A DNA stretch of 64,000 nucleotides, taken from assembly GCA_009843635.1 (NCBI GenBank), contig VYDB01000040.1, positions 1 through 64,000 on the forward strand, read 5' to 3'. This stretch comes from Gammaproteobacteria bacterium (GTDB lineage: Bacteria; Pseudomonadota; Gammaproteobacteria; Pseudomonadales; Azotimanducaceae). The position numbers and the translations under genes were made by a program. Below, one piece after another: positions 1-8,891 of this stretch. The notes beneath the pieces were generated by a model. That model was not told where the DNA came from. It saw only the letters and a list, made by a program, of their open reading frames with translations, and ran no database searches. Within the stretch, counting starts at the first letter, position 1; the number at the start of each line of letters is the position of its first letter.

Positions 1-73
1 TCCAAAAACCCGACCGATCAACGGCAAATCAAGGACTTTTGAATAGGCCTGGCGGAAAATGCGTCGCTGGTGA

Positions 74-706
74 CTAAACCAACGTGATCCAGCCCAACAG
101 GCTGAACGAAAACTCCGCCAAATAGCGGAACAAGGGCAGCCCGGCGATGCCCAATACGATCAGCGCCAGAAGTGCGCCCGTGCCGTAGCGGTGGTTGAAC
201 TGACGGTAGCGCATGGCCCAACGGGCAGGCAGGAAGTGGGGCAGTATGTAGTGCCCGTCCAGAGGCCCGAGGGGAATCAGGTTGAAGACCATCAGCAGCA
301 GGTTGATTTGCGCCAACAGGGCGAAGAACACCTCGGCACCCGCGTTCTCCCAACCATTGGCCCGCAGCGCTAGGTAGAAGTTCCAAGTGCACAGGGCCAG
401 CAGCAGGTTCATGGCCGGTCCCGCTGCGGCGACCCAAAGGTCTGACGTTGCCGATCGGAAGTTGCGCGGGTCGGTCGGCACTGGCTTGGCGTAGCCAAAG
501 CCCACCAGCACCACCATCAACAACCCCACGGGATCGATGTGGGCCAGCGGATTGACTGTCAGCCGGCCGGCTCGCTGCGCCGTGTCGTCGCCATGCCACT
601 TGGCCACCAGCGCATGGCCGAATTCGTGGAACGACAGCGAAACGACCAACGCAATCAGCAACAGCGCGAAGACCAGGAACTGGCCACCTAGCAGCAGATT
701 GATCAT
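74..706 (-). CDS. Site-2 protease family (M50) membrane metalloprotease
   Basis: A 210-residue polytopic membrane protein. The zinc-binding HEFGH motif lies in the first hydrophobic segment (about residues 27-31), and the second motif N-L-I-P-L-G-P-L-D-G lies near residue 150. Together these are the signature of the small M50/rhomboid-like site-2 protease group (YwhC type), which cleaves substrates within the membrane. No PDZ or CBS domain is attached, so this is the minimal form. The ATG at 706 sits at the start of the first hydrophobic helix. It is divergent from nothing obvious and its substrate is unknown. The 73 bases beyond its stop up to the window edge hold nothing I can support. Confidence 0.85.
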   Translation of the reverse strand: MINLLLGGQFLVFALLLIALVVSLSFHEFGHALVAKWHGDDTAQRAGRLTVNPLAHIDPVGLLMVVLVGFGYAKPVPTDPRNFRSATSDLWVAAAGPAMNLLLALCTWNFYLALRANGWENAGAEVFFALLAQINLLLMVFNLIPLGPLDGHYILPHFLPARWAMRYRQFNHRYGTGALLALIVLGIAGLPLFRYLAEFSFSLLGWITLV

Positions 707-736
707 GGCCGGCCTCGATTGGACGGGACGAACAGG

Positions 737-1534
737 CTAACGGCCTTGGTAGCTGGGTTGGCGCTTTTCCATGAAGGCGCGCGGCCCCTCCCGGGCGTCC
801 TCCGTTTGAAACACCGGCCCCGAGAATTGGCTTTCGACCTTCAGCGCTTCCGCTTCGGGCAAGCCAAGGCAGGCCCGGGCGGAGCGGCGAATGGCCCGCA
901 CTGCCAACGGACCGTTGGCGGCGATCTTCTCGGCGATCGCCATGGCGCGGTCAAGGGGCTGGCTGTCAACGTAGTTCAGGAAGCCAAGCTCAAGCGCCTC
1001 TTCGGCGCTGATGAGGTCGCCGGTCAGGAGCAGTTCCATCGCCTTGCTGAAAGGCAGTTGGTTGGGCAGGCGCACCGTGGAGCCGCCCGCCGGGAAGAGC
1101 GCCCACTTGACCTCCTGCACGCCCAGCTTGGCGGCGGGCGCGGCGATGCGGATGTCGGTGCCCTGAACCAGCTCCATGCCGCCGGCGATTGCGTGGCCGT
1201 TGATGGCGGCGATGACCGGCTTCTCGGGGTCGAAGTTGCGCAGCAGGGCGCGGCCCCCGGTTCCGGGATCCCTCAGCAACTGCTCATCCCACTCGTTCTC
1301 CGGCTGGCGGGCGCCGGACATCAGGGGAATCATCTGGCCGAGGTCGGCTCCCGCGCAAAATGAGCGGCCGGTGCCGGTGACGACCGCCACCCGTATGGCG
1401 TCGTCGTCGCGCACCTCGTGCCAGATGCGGTCCAGGCGCACGGCCAGTTCCGGATTGATGGCATTGAGCGCCTCGGGCCGGTTGAGGGTGATTTGGGCGA
1501 TGTGCCCCTGCCGTTCGAGATTCACGACTGACAT
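737..1534 (-). CDS. Enoyl-CoA hydratase/isomerase family protein
   Basis: A 265-residue crotonase-fold protein. The N-terminus has the family pattern ITLNRPEALNAINPEL. The oxyanion-hole segments are SFCAGADLGQM and INGHAIAGGMELVQGTDIRIA. The acidic pair usual for hydratases is only partly kept, so hydratase, isomerase or another crotonase reaction is possible. I chose the ATG at 1534 because AAGGAG lies six bases upstream; a longer reading from 1576 adds only low-complexity residues. It is 30 bases from the M50 gene on the same strand. The C-terminus MEKRQPSYQGR fits the usual crotonase tail. Substrate is not predictable. Confidence 0.9.
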   Translation of the reverse strand: MSVVNLERQGHIAQITLNRPEALNAINPELAVRLDRIWHEVRDDDAIRVAVVTGTGRSFCAGADLGQMIPLMSGARQPENEWDEQLLRDPGTGGRALLRNFDPEKPVIAAINGHAIAGGMELVQGTDIRIAAPAAKLGVQEVKWALFPAGGSTVRLPNQLPFSKAMELLLTGDLISAEEALELGFLNYVDSQPLDRAMAIAEKIAANGPLAVRAIRRSARACLGLPEAEALKVESQFSGPVFQTEDAREGPRAFMEKRQPSYQGR

Positions 1535-1704
1535 GCTGGTCTCCTTTTGGATGCTGCGCGAAGTGCAATTGAGCAACCTTCATTCTGGCAGATTGACCGA
1601 TGCGCGGCGAGCCATTCGCATGCCCCTCGGCGACATTGGTCGCATGACTCCCGCTCAAGTAAACTGGCCGCCACTTTGGCTTGCACCGACTTGGGAGAGG
1701 CGGT

Positions 1705-2475
1705 ATGGCGAGATTTACGACCATTGCGGAGATCAGGACGGCGGCCGGGCTGCGCATGGCCTGCTTGCGCGGTGTGCCGAGTCCTTGGACCGAAGCCGCC
1801 AAGGGCATCTTCCACATCAAGGGGCTGGATTGCCAGTACGGTGCCCAAGGCGAGGGCGATGAGGAAGGCGCCATCGCCGCTTGGGCGGGGGACTCCTCCG
1901 TTCCCGTAGTGGCCTTCGAGAACGAGCCGCTGCGAACAGGCTGGGCCGAAATCCTCATCCTCGCCGAGCGGCTGGCGCCGGCGCCGGCGCTGATTCCCGG
2001 TAGCGCTTCCGAGCGGGCGGACTGCTTTGGCCTGGCCCACGAGATTTGCGGCCAGATGGGCCTCGGCTGGGCCTACCGGCTGATGATGGCGCAACGCGCC
2101 CTGTCCCACGACGAGACGGAAGGGAAGTTCCCGGCGGGGGTGGGCCAATACCTTGCCGCCAAGTACGGCTTGAACCCGGCTCACGCTGGCCAAGCCAAGG
2201 CACGGGTGCTGGACGTGTTGGGCCTGCTCGATGAGCGGCTGGCGAGCGGGCCGTGGCTTTGCGGCGCAGCGCTGTCGGCCGTCGATGTCTATTGGGCAGT
2301 GTTCGCCAACCTCTTTGCCCCGTTGCCGGAGGATGAGCTGCCAGCGCTGCCGATGATCCGCGATGCCTATAGCTGCCGAGACGAGGATATCAATGCGGCC
2401 TTGACCCCGCGCCTTCGGGCCCATCAACGGCGCATCTACGACGACCACTTGGAATTGCCAGTCCCGTTGGGCTGA
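1705..2475 (+). CDS. Glutathione S-transferase-like protein
   Basis: A 256-residue protein with a thioredoxin-like N-terminal half (residues about 1-90, starting MARFTTIAEIRTAAGLRM) and an alpha-helical C-terminal half containing the pattern LDERLASGPWLCGAALSAVDVYWAVF. The latter matches the GST C-terminal domain segment where S/T-x-x-D starts helix alpha-6. The usual SNAIL/TRAIL glutathione-contact motif is not obvious, so the true thiol substrate is uncertain. The ATG at 1705 follows a GGGAGAGG ribosome site. It is divergent from the enoyl-CoA hydratase and 41 bases ahead of the nitronate monooxygenase gene, probably co-transcribed with it. Confidence 0.7.
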   Translation: MARFTTIAEIRTAAGLRMACLRGVPSPWTEAAKGIFHIKGLDCQYGAQGEGDEEGAIAAWAGDSSVPVVAFENEPLRTGWAEILILAERLAPAPALIPGSASERADCFGLAHEICGQMGLGWAYRLMMAQRALSHDETEGKFPAGVGQYLAAKYGLNPAHAGQAKARVLDVLGLLDERLASGPWLCGAALSAVDVYWAVFANLFAPLPEDELPALPMIRDAYSCRDEDINAALTPRLRAHQRRIYDDHLELPVPLG

Positions 2476-2516
2476 GCGCCGTTATTCAATCCCATTTCCC
2501 TGGAGGCCTTCCGGCT

Positions 2517-3473
2517 ATGCAGAACACGCTTTCCGCTTCCTTCGACAATCGCGTCACCCGCATGCTGGGCGTGGAGATTCCCATCGTGCAGGCGCCCATG
2601 GGGTGGATCGCCCGTTCGGCGCTTGCTTCGGCGGTCTCCAACGCCGGGGCGCTCGGCATCATCGAAACCTCGTCGGGGGAACTTGATGCCGTGCGCGGCG
2701 AAATCCTGAAAATGCGCCAGCTCACCGACCAGCCCTTTGGGGTCAACATTGCCCAGGCCTTCGTGCGCGATCCGAACATCGTGCAGTTCGTCATCGACCA
2801 GGGCGTGCAGTTCGTCACCACCTCGGCGGGCAACCCGGAACGCTACACGGAGGAGTTGAAGAACGCTGGCCTGACCGTCTTTCATGTGGTGCCGAGCCTC
2901 GGCGCGGCCAAGAAGGCGGTGGCCTGCGGCGTCGACGGCTTGGTGGTGGAAGGCGGCGAGGGCGGCGGCTTCAAAAACCCCCGGGAGGTGGCCAGCATGG
3001 TCTTGCTGCCCTTGGTGCGCTCCCAGGTCGATGTGCCCATCATCGCCGCGGGCGGCTTTGTCGATGGCCGCTCGATGGCCGCGGCCTTCGCCTTGGGTGC
3101 AGAAGGGGTGCAGATGGGCACCCGGATGGTGTCGGCGGCGGAGTCGCCGGTCCATGAGAACTGGAAGAACGCCGTCATCCAAGCCAAGGAAACCGACACC
3201 GTCTTCCTCAACCGCCATGCCTCGCCGGCGTTGCGGGCCTTGCGCACAAAGAAGACCAGCCGCTTGGAGTACGACACCGAAACCAATGCCATGACCGAGT
3301 TCGGCACCGCCTTGGACCTCTACTTCGGCGGCGACATGGAAGCCAGCATTGCCCTCAGCGGTCAAGTCTGCGGCCGCATCGACGCTGTTCGCCCGGTCGC
3401 TGAGATCATCGCCGAAGTGCGTGATCAGTTCTTCCAGGAGATCGGACGGCTGGCGGCTGACTACCTGCCTTGA
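2517..3473 (+). CDS. Nitronate monooxygenase (NPD-type FMN oxidoreductase)
   Basis: A 318-residue TIM-barrel flavoprotein of the 2-nitropropane dioxygenase family. Visible motifs are the N-terminal PIVQAPMGWIA, the glycine-rich FMN-phosphate segments GLVVEGGEGGGF and PIIAAGGFVDGRSMAAAF, and ALGAEGVQMGTRM. The family oxidises alkyl nitronates with O2 and FMN; many members are enoyl-reductase-like, so FabK-type activity cannot be excluded. It starts at an ATG after TGGAGGCC and follows the GST-like gene by 41 bases. It ends six bases from the convergent MltF gene. Confidence 0.88.
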   Translation: MQNTLSASFDNRVTRMLGVEIPIVQAPMGWIARSALASAVSNAGALGIIETSSGELDAVRGEILKMRQLTDQPFGVNIAQAFVRDPNIVQFVIDQGVQFVTTSAGNPERYTEELKNAGLTVFHVVPSLGAAKKAVACGVDGLVVEGGEGGGFKNPREVASMVLLPLVRSQVDVPIIAAGGFVDGRSMAAAFALGAEGVQMGTRMVSAAESPVHENWKNAVIQAKETDTVFLNRHASPALRALRTKKTSRLEYDTETNAMTEFGTALDLYFGGDMEASIALSGQVCGRIDAVRPVAEIIAEVRDQFFQEIGRLAADYLP

Positions 3474-3479
3474 GTGGCC

Positions 3480-4973
3480 TCAACCGTCGTGAGCCGTGCG
3501 TCCTTGAGCGGCGGCTTGGGCGAGTTGGTCGCGGCTTAGGCGGTAGGCGATCCAGTATTTATAGATGTTGCTGACGTAGTCCACCGTCTCGCGCCCGATG
3601 CGTTGCGCCGCCACCGCTTCCACGTTGTCGAACCAGACATTGGGGTCCAGGCCCTGCTGCTCGGCTTCGGTGCGCAGCCGACTAACGCGGGCCGGGCCGG
3701 CGTTGTAGGAGGCGAAGGCGAACAGGGTCTTGTTGAGGTCGTCCATGGGTTCGGATTCGAAATAGCGGTCGCGGATGAAGCGCAGGTACTTGTTGCCAGC
3801 GTGGATGTTGTTCTCCAGTTCCGTTATGTCGCCGACGTTGACGTTTTTGTCCGCCGCGGTGCTCGGCAGCAACTGCATCACGCCGATGGCCCCGGCGTGG
3901 CTGCGCAGGCTCTGGTCGAGGCGGGACTCCTGGTAGGCTTGGGACATGACCATCAGCCAGTCGAAGTCATAGCGGTCGCCGTACTCCTGAAACAGGTGGG
4001 CGGTCTCGTCGAACTTGCGCATTTCCGAGGAGTGCAGGGCGTTTTCCACGTAGCGCGTCTCCTTCAGGTAGCGCTGCAGCAGCAGGTTGCCGGTCAACGA
4101 ACCCTCTCGGACGTTCATGAGAAAGCCATCGACCATCGCCTTGAGTTCGGGGCTTCCCGGGCGGAACGCCCAGGCGATGTCAGCTTGGTCGCGCAGCACG
4201 ACGTCGGAGCGGACTTCTATCGAATCGAATATCTGCGCCCAGAATTCCGCCTTGTGGGAGTCGATCACGATGCGGGGGATCAGGCTGGCGTTAACCATTT
4301 CGAGCAGTTCCTCGTCCTCCAGGTGCTCATCCACGGGGACGATGTCCACCGGTGGCAGGCCGCTTGCCGCAAAGCGCTCGTTGAGTGCCGTCAAGCTCTC
4401 GTGGTAGCTGCTTGAAAGGCGGGTGTGCAGGGTCTTGCCGGACAGGCCCTCGATGGCGGCGATCGGTTCGCTGGCGGGGCCGGTCACCAAGATCTCCCGC
4501 ACTTCCCGCTGCACGGGAATGGAAAAATCGACTTGGGCTTGGCGCTCCGGGGTGATGGTCAGGTTGGCCACCGCCAAGTCGCCATAACCTGCGAGCAGCG
4601 CTGGAATGAGCTGGTTGCGGGTGACGGGCAGGAAAATCAGGTTGATCCTGAGCGAGCTGGTTTCGCGCTGGTCGTTCACATAGGCTTCGAAGGCCCTTAG
4701 CCGCTCGTAGGAGAGGCCGCGCTTGGCGGCGCCGTCAAAGAAGTAGAAGGTCTTGCTCCGCACCACCAAGGCGCGGATGGTCCGGCGCTCCGCCATGCCG
4801 TCGAAATCGTCGGTGTGCGGCGCGGTGACCAAGGCGAGGTGGCTGAGATCGGGCAACGAACGGGTGCTCGGAGGCGGCTCCTCGCGAGCTGGTTCTCCGC
4901 AGCCAATCAAGAACAACAGTGCAGCCGCGGCGACCGCTAACCGGGCCGGGGCAAAACGCAGACGGAAGCCCAT
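3480..4973 (-). CDS. mltF: Membrane-bound lytic murein transglycosylase F-type lipoprotein
   Basis: A 497-residue two-domain lipoprotein. The signal peptide ends in the lipobox FLIGC (Cys25). Residues about 65-300 form a solute-binding (SBP_bac_3) domain. Residues about 335-480 form a Slt domain with QAYQESRLDQ (catalytic Glu), GAIGVMQLLPST and AFASYNAGPARV. This is the MltF architecture: an outer-membrane lytic transglycosylase that cuts peptidoglycan between MurNAc and GlcNAc and is allosterically controlled by the N-terminal domain. Length agrees with the family. It ends 6 bases from the convergent nitronate monooxygenase gene and lies 12 bases downstream of the DUF3089 gene. Confidence 0.92.
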   Translation of the reverse strand: MGFRLRFAPARLAVAAAALLFLIGCGEPAREEPPPSTRSLPDLSHLALVTAPHTDDFDGMAERRTIRALVVRSKTFYFFDGAAKRGLSYERLRAFEAYVNDQRETSSLRINLIFLPVTRNQLIPALLAGYGDLAVANLTITPERQAQVDFSIPVQREVREILVTGPASEPIAAIEGLSGKTLHTRLSSSYHESLTALNERFAASGLPPVDIVPVDEHLEDEELLEMVNASLIPRIVIDSHKAEFWAQIFDSIEVRSDVVLRDQADIAWAFRPGSPELKAMVDGFLMNVREGSLTGNLLLQRYLKETRYVENALHSSEMRKFDETAHLFQEYGDRYDFDWLMVMSQAYQESRLDQSLRSHAGAIGVMQLLPSTAADKNVNVGDITELENNIHAGNKYLRFIRDRYFESEPMDDLNKTLFAFASYNAGPARVSRLRTEAEQQGLDPNVWFDNVEAVAAQRIGRETVDYVSNIYKYWIAYRLSRDQLAQAAAQGRTAHDG

Positions 4974-4985
4974 TGGGCTATTCGC

Positions 4986-6107
4986 TCACCGCGCTTCAGT
5001 CAGTATCTGAGGGATCGGAAAGGGGTGGGCAGACGCGTCCTGCGCCTCTAGGAAGGCCCGGGTGCGCGCCTCCGCGTTGGCGCGCAGGTTCATGTGGAAC
5101 AGGTTGAAGTCGTACACGTGATAGTTGCCGTCGCCAAACAGGAGGGTGGGGTAGTGCTCGGAGCGCACCTCGGTAACGATCAAGGCGCCGTTGATGCACT
5201 GGGCGTCGGCGATGCCCGGCTCGATGGCCTCGGATGGCGGTTCGTCGTCCAGGCTGAAGCCGTAGGTCACCGCGCCCAAGTTGGCGCTGAAGTCGGCGTA
5301 GGCGCCGTCGGCACGCCAAGTCAGCGGGTTGACGCAGATGGGGTTGGGTGTGTCGTCAAAGCGTTCCACGCCGGGGGCCAAGGCGTTCCAGGTGACTTGG
5401 CAGCCGGTTTGGTCGGCGCTTTGGCAGACAGGGAAGCCGTTGCTGCCGTCCAAGTAGTAGCCGATGGGATAGGCGGCGATCATCCGTTCGGCAGTGGACG
5501 AGCCTTGCATTTCCTTGCCTAGCAGGGTGTCCAGGTGCAGGGCGCCTTGGCTGTGTCCGGCAAGGATGAAGGGCCGGCCCTGGTTGTAGTGGTCCAAGTA
5601 GTGACGAAAGGCGCGCGCCACGTCCTCATAGGCGAAGTCGATGGCGTCCTGGCCACCGCCCTCCAAGTCGAAAAACGAGTACAGCGTGGCTTGGCGGTAA
5701 CGCGGCGCGTAGATGCGGCAGCAGCCATTGAAGACGCTGGCTTGGTTGCGCAGCACCCCGTAGTCGGTGATGGCGTTGACCGGCTCGTTGGCCAAGTCCT
5801 GGTTCCAACCACTGTTTTCGTAGTAGGTGGTGGGATGGATGAAGAACACATCGACCTCGGCTTCGGCTTGGTTGTCCCGAACGGCGCCGGTGGGCGTGAC
5901 GTCCGCCAGGTCCTCGCGCCCCGGCAATGCCGCCCAATGGTCGGGATTGGCGTAGTCGGGGGCGGGCGGCGGTTCAGTGTCGGCAAAACTCTCGGCAGGC
6001 TGCATCATGAAGGACATGGCGGCGAATTGCAGGGCGTCACGGAAGACCACTGCGGCAATGACGACGACGGCGACCACTGCGCCGATGATGATGAGTGCTT
6101 TTTTCAT
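4986..6107 (-). CDS. DUF3089 family membrane-anchored lipase-like protein
   Basis: A 373-residue protein with an N-terminal membrane anchor (residues about 3-22, rich in I/V/A). It contains the DUF3089 landmarks VDVFFIHPTTYYENSGWNQD and a nucleophile elbow AGHSQGALHLDTL (Ser in GHSQG). The family is an alpha/beta-hydrolase group of unknown substrate, probably facing the periplasm here. It starts at an ATG preceded by AAAGCTCCC with no strong ribosome site. It lies between dihydroorotase upstream (18-base gap) and mltF downstream on the same strand, so it may be read in the same transcript as RidA, dihydroorotase and MltF. Confidence 0.85.
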   Translation of the reverse strand: MKKALIIIGAVVAVVVIAAVVFRDALQFAAMSFMMQPAESFADTEPPPAPDYANPDHWAALPGREDLADVTPTGAVRDNQAEAEVDVFFIHPTTYYENSGWNQDLANEPVNAITDYGVLRNQASVFNGCCRIYAPRYRQATLYSFFDLEGGGQDAIDFAYEDVARAFRHYLDHYNQGRPFILAGHSQGALHLDTLLGKEMQGSSTAERMIAAYPIGYYLDGSNGFPVCQSADQTGCQVTWNALAPGVERFDDTPNPICVNPLTWRADGAYADFSANLGAVTYGFSLDDEPPSEAIEPGIADAQCINGALIVTEVRSEHYPTLLFGDGNYHVYDFNLFHMNLRANAEARTRAFLEAQDASAHPFPIPQILTEAR

Positions 6108-6125
6108 GGGAGCTTTCAGCTTGCC

Positions 6126-7460
6126 TCAGCGGTTGAACTCAAGGGGTTGGCCAAATGGGCCGTCCAACAATTGGCCATGGGCGAATCGCTGCACGCCATT
6201 GACCCAAGTGGCCTCGATGCGGTGGCCGAATTCGATGCCGGCGAAGGGGCTCCAACCGCATTTGGCGAGTAAGTTGGCGCCGCCATCGGTTTGACCTTCG
6301 CTCACCAGCACGAGGTCGGCGTGGTAGCCCTCGCGGATGAAGCCCCGCTCGCGGACGCCAAACAGTTCAGCCGGTGCGTGGGCGGTCTTTTGAACGATGG
6401 TGGCCACATCGAACAGGCCGCGGCGATGATGCTCGAACAGGCTCAACAAGGCGTGCTGGACCAGCGGCAGCCCGGCTGGCGCCTGCTGGTAGGGGCGGGA
6501 CTTCTCCTCTTGGGTGTGCGGAGCGTGGTCGGTGGCGATCACGTCAATGCGTCCGTCGTTCACCGCCGCCAGCAGCGCCTCCCGGTCTTCGGCGCGCTTG
6601 ATCGCCGGGTTGCACTTGATGTCATTGCCTTTCTCGGCATACCAGCTCTCGTCGAAGAACAGGTGGTGCACGCAGGCTTCGGCGGTGATGCGCTTGCTGG
6701 CCAAGTTGCCGGTTGAGAAGTGCGACAGTTCCCGGGCCGTGGTCAGGTGCAGCACGTGCAGCTTCGAGCCGTGCCGCTTGGCCAATTGGACAGCCAGTTC
6801 GGATGACTTGTAGCAGGCCTCCTCGGAGCGGATGCGGGGATGTTCGGCGATGGGGATGTCCTCGCCGTAGCGGGCTAGGGCGGCAGCCTCGTTGGCCAGT
6901 ATGGTGGGGGTGTCCTCGCAGTGGGTGGCAATCAGCAGGGGCGTGGAGGCGAAGATGCCCTCCAAGGCTTCCGGATTGTCCACCAGCATGTTGCCCGTGC
7001 TGGCCCCCATGAACACCTTGACGCCGCAGGCGCTGGCGGGATCCACGGACTTGATGTCCTCGAGGTTGTCGTTGGTCGCGCCGAGGTAGAAGGCGTAATT
7101 CGCGTGGGAGCAGCGGGCAGCGCGCTCGCGCTTGTCGTCGAGGCGGGCTTGGTCGATGGTCAGCGGGTTGCAGTTGGGCATCTCCATGTAGCTGGTAATG
7201 CCCCCGGCCACAGCCGCCGCCGACTCGCTGGCAATGTTGCCCTTGTGGGTGAAACCGGGCTCCCGGAAATGCACTTGATCGTCGATCATGCCTGGCAGCA
7301 GCCACGCGCCTTGGGCGTCCGTGACATCGCCTGGGCCATCCGGTGCCGCGCCGACCGCGGCGATGCGCCCGTCTTCGATCAGCAAGTCACCTTCGATGAC
7401 GGTACCTTCATTGACAATGCGGGCGTTGACGATGCGTTGCCTGTTCACGACTGCGCTCAT
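6126..7460 (-). CDS. pyrC: Dihydroorotase (amidohydrolase) with Gln in the HxH metal site
   Basis: A 444-residue amidohydrolase of the class I dihydroorotase/allantoinase type, which would cyclise carbamoyl-aspartate in pyrimidine synthesis. Visible metal-site elements are GVKVFMGASTGN (carboxylated Lys), LIATHCED, LHVLHLTTARE and VIATDHAPHT. The N-terminal metal motif, normally D-x-H-x-H, reads IDDQVHFREPG, so the first His is Gln62. I recall the same DDQVHFREP form in a dihydroorotase subgroup, so it need not be inactive. The ATG at 7460 overlaps the RidA stop by four bases (ATGA), which indicates translational coupling. Confidence 0.85.
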   Translation of the reverse strand: MSAVVNRQRIVNARIVNEGTVIEGDLLIEDGRIAAVGAAPDGPGDVTDAQGAWLLPGMIDDQVHFREPGFTHKGNIASESAAAVAGGITSYMEMPNCNPLTIDQARLDDKRERAARCSHANYAFYLGATNDNLEDIKSVDPASACGVKVFMGASTGNMLVDNPEALEGIFASTPLLIATHCEDTPTILANEAAALARYGEDIPIAEHPRIRSEEACYKSSELAVQLAKRHGSKLHVLHLTTARELSHFSTGNLASKRITAEACVHHLFFDESWYAEKGNDIKCNPAIKRAEDREALLAAVNDGRIDVIATDHAPHTQEEKSRPYQQAPAGLPLVQHALLSLFEHHRRGLFDVATIVQKTAHAPAELFGVRERGFIREGYHADLVLVSEGQTDGGANLLAKCGWSPFAGIEFGHRIEATWVNGVQRFAHGQLLDGPFGQPLEFNR

Positions 7461-7933
7461 GGGCGGATCAGCGCCTCGCCTTCCAACTCCACCGGGGCGC
7501 CGAAGGGCAGTTCCGCCAAGCCGACCGCCGAGCGGGCGTGGGCGCCCACTTCCGGGCCGAAGACTTCGAGAATCAGTTCCGAGCAGCCATTGACGACTGC
7601 TGGCAGGCGGTTGAAGCCCGGCGCCGCGTTGACCATGCCGAACAGCCGCACCCAGCCGGCCACCCGGTCGAGATCACCGAGCGCCTGCTTGAGGCTGGCC
7701 AGCAAAGCGCAACCCACCAGCCGCGCCGCTTGGTATCCCTGCTCGGCGCTGACTTCGGCGCCCACCTTGCCGAGCGGCTGGGCGAGGGCGCCCTCGGCGT
7801 CCAAGGGCAAATGGCCCGAGAGAATGGCACGATCGCCGTGGATGCGCACCAGTTCAAACGGCAACGGACCCAAGTCCATTGGCTTGGGCAGCACGATGCC
7901 GAGCTCGCCGAGCCGAGTTTCGATTCGCCCCAT
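7457..7933 (-). CDS. RidA family (YjgF/YER057c/UK114) protein
   Basis: A 158-residue protein of the longer RidA-like type. It contains LSGHLPLDAEGALAQPLGKVG in the N-terminal half and the C-terminal AHARSAVGLAELPFGAPVELEGEALI, which carries the Arg used by true RidA proteins to deaminate enamine/imine intermediates. The ATG at 7933 follows GGAGCGACC; a longer reading to 8005 is just Arg-rich noise. Its stop overlaps the dihydroorotase start by ATGA, so it is the first gene of that operon. A role in clearing reactive imines or in pyrimidine-related metabolism is inferred from context only. Confidence 0.85.
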   Translation of the reverse strand: MGRIETRLGELGIVLPKPMDLGPLPFELVRIHGDRAILSGHLPLDAEGALAQPLGKVGAEVSAEQGYQAARLVGCALLASLKQALGDLDRVAGWVRLFGMVNAAPGFNRLPAVVNGCSELILEVFGPEVGAHARSAVGLAELPFGAPVELEGEALIRP

Positions 7934-8090
7934 GGGGGTCGCTCCGTTTAGTGGTTGCGGGCGGAGTAGACTACGTTCATTGGCCCTCGGTTGGCAACGG
8001 CGCATCCCCTGCTGAGCGAAACGACCTCGACATGACTACAATGCGGGGCAAGCGCCGCGTTGGCTTGGGCCAACCATCAAGGAGTTGCTC

Positions 8091-8849
8091 ATGAAGGACC
8101 GTATCCCCTTTGCTACCGCTGTGCGGACGTTGGTTTTAGCCGCATTGGCGGTGACTACCTTTGCCGCCCAAGCCGACTGGGCAGCAGGTCTGGCGGCCCG
8201 TTCCCCGGAGGACCAGGTTCGGGATGCCGGGCGCAAGCCTGCGGAGGTGCTTGATTGGCTCGGCATCGGCCCCGGAATGACCGTCATGGACCTGGTCGCC
8301 TCCGGGGGTTGGTACACGGAGGTGCTGTCCGTCGCGGTGGGCCCCAAGGGTTTGGTGTATGCGCAGAACCCGCCGATGATCTACAATTTCCGCGACGGCT
8401 TCTACGACAAGGCGATGAGCGCTCGGTTGGCGGACGGCCGCTTGGCGAACGTCGTGCGGTTGGACCGCGACATCAATGAGACTGGCCTGCAGCCCGGCAC
8501 GCTGGATGCGGCAATCACCGCCCTGAATTTCCACGACATCGTCAACAATCCGGGCGGTGCCGAGGCGGGAGCCGGCTTTCTGGCTACCGTCAAGGCGCTG
8601 CTCAAGCCGGGGGGCGTGCTCGGCCTGATCGACCACGTGGGCGATTCGGACAAGAACAACACCGAACTGCACCGGCTCGATGTGGGGGCTGCCCTGCCGA
8701 TCATCGAGGCAGCCGGCTTTGAGATGGCGTCCTCAGACCTACTCAGAAATCCCGATGACGACCGCACCGCGATGGTCTTTAACCCCGCCATTCGCGGCCA
8801 GACCGATCGGGTGCTCTACAAGCTGACCAAGCCGGCCGACGGCGGGTAG
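8091..8849 (+). CDS. Exported class I SAM-dependent methyltransferase (COG4798-like)
   Basis: A 252-residue protein with a Sec-type signal peptide (positive MKDR, hydrophobic residues about 9-24, cleavage after AAQA). It is followed by a Rossmann methyltransferase core: GIGPGMTVMDLVASGGWYTE (motif I), VRLDRDIN, and LKPGGVLGLIDHV (post-motif). The start is the ATG at 8091, six bases after AAGGAG. The oddity is the export signal on an enzyme that needs cytoplasmic SAM. Other members of this family also carry leader peptides. It stands alone between RidA (divergent) and the giant protease, 42 bases before the latter. Substrate is unknown. Confidence 0.82.
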   Translation: MKDRIPFATAVRTLVLAALAVTTFAAQADWAAGLAARSPEDQVRDAGRKPAEVLDWLGIGPGMTVMDLVASGGWYTEVLSVAVGPKGLVYAQNPPMIYNFRDGFYDKAMSARLADGRLANVVRLDRDINETGLQPGTLDAAITALNFHDIVNNPGGAEAGAGFLATVKALLKPGGVLGLIDHVGDSDKNNTELHRLDVGAALPIIEAAGFEMASSDLLRNPDDDRTAMVFNPAIRGQTDRVLYKLTKPADGG

Positions 8850-8891
8850 CTCGGCGCACCGCGGCTAGACTGTGTTGGTGAGCAGAGCTGC

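Noticed and set aside
1-73. Start of a downstream gene on the minus strand at the left edge
   Set aside because: No start codon with a ribosome site and no recognisable coding sequence in 73 bases.
719-1363. Open frame on the plus strand opposite the enoyl-CoA hydratase
   Set aside because: Low-complexity Gly/Ala/His/Arg translation, antisense to a clear crotonase gene.
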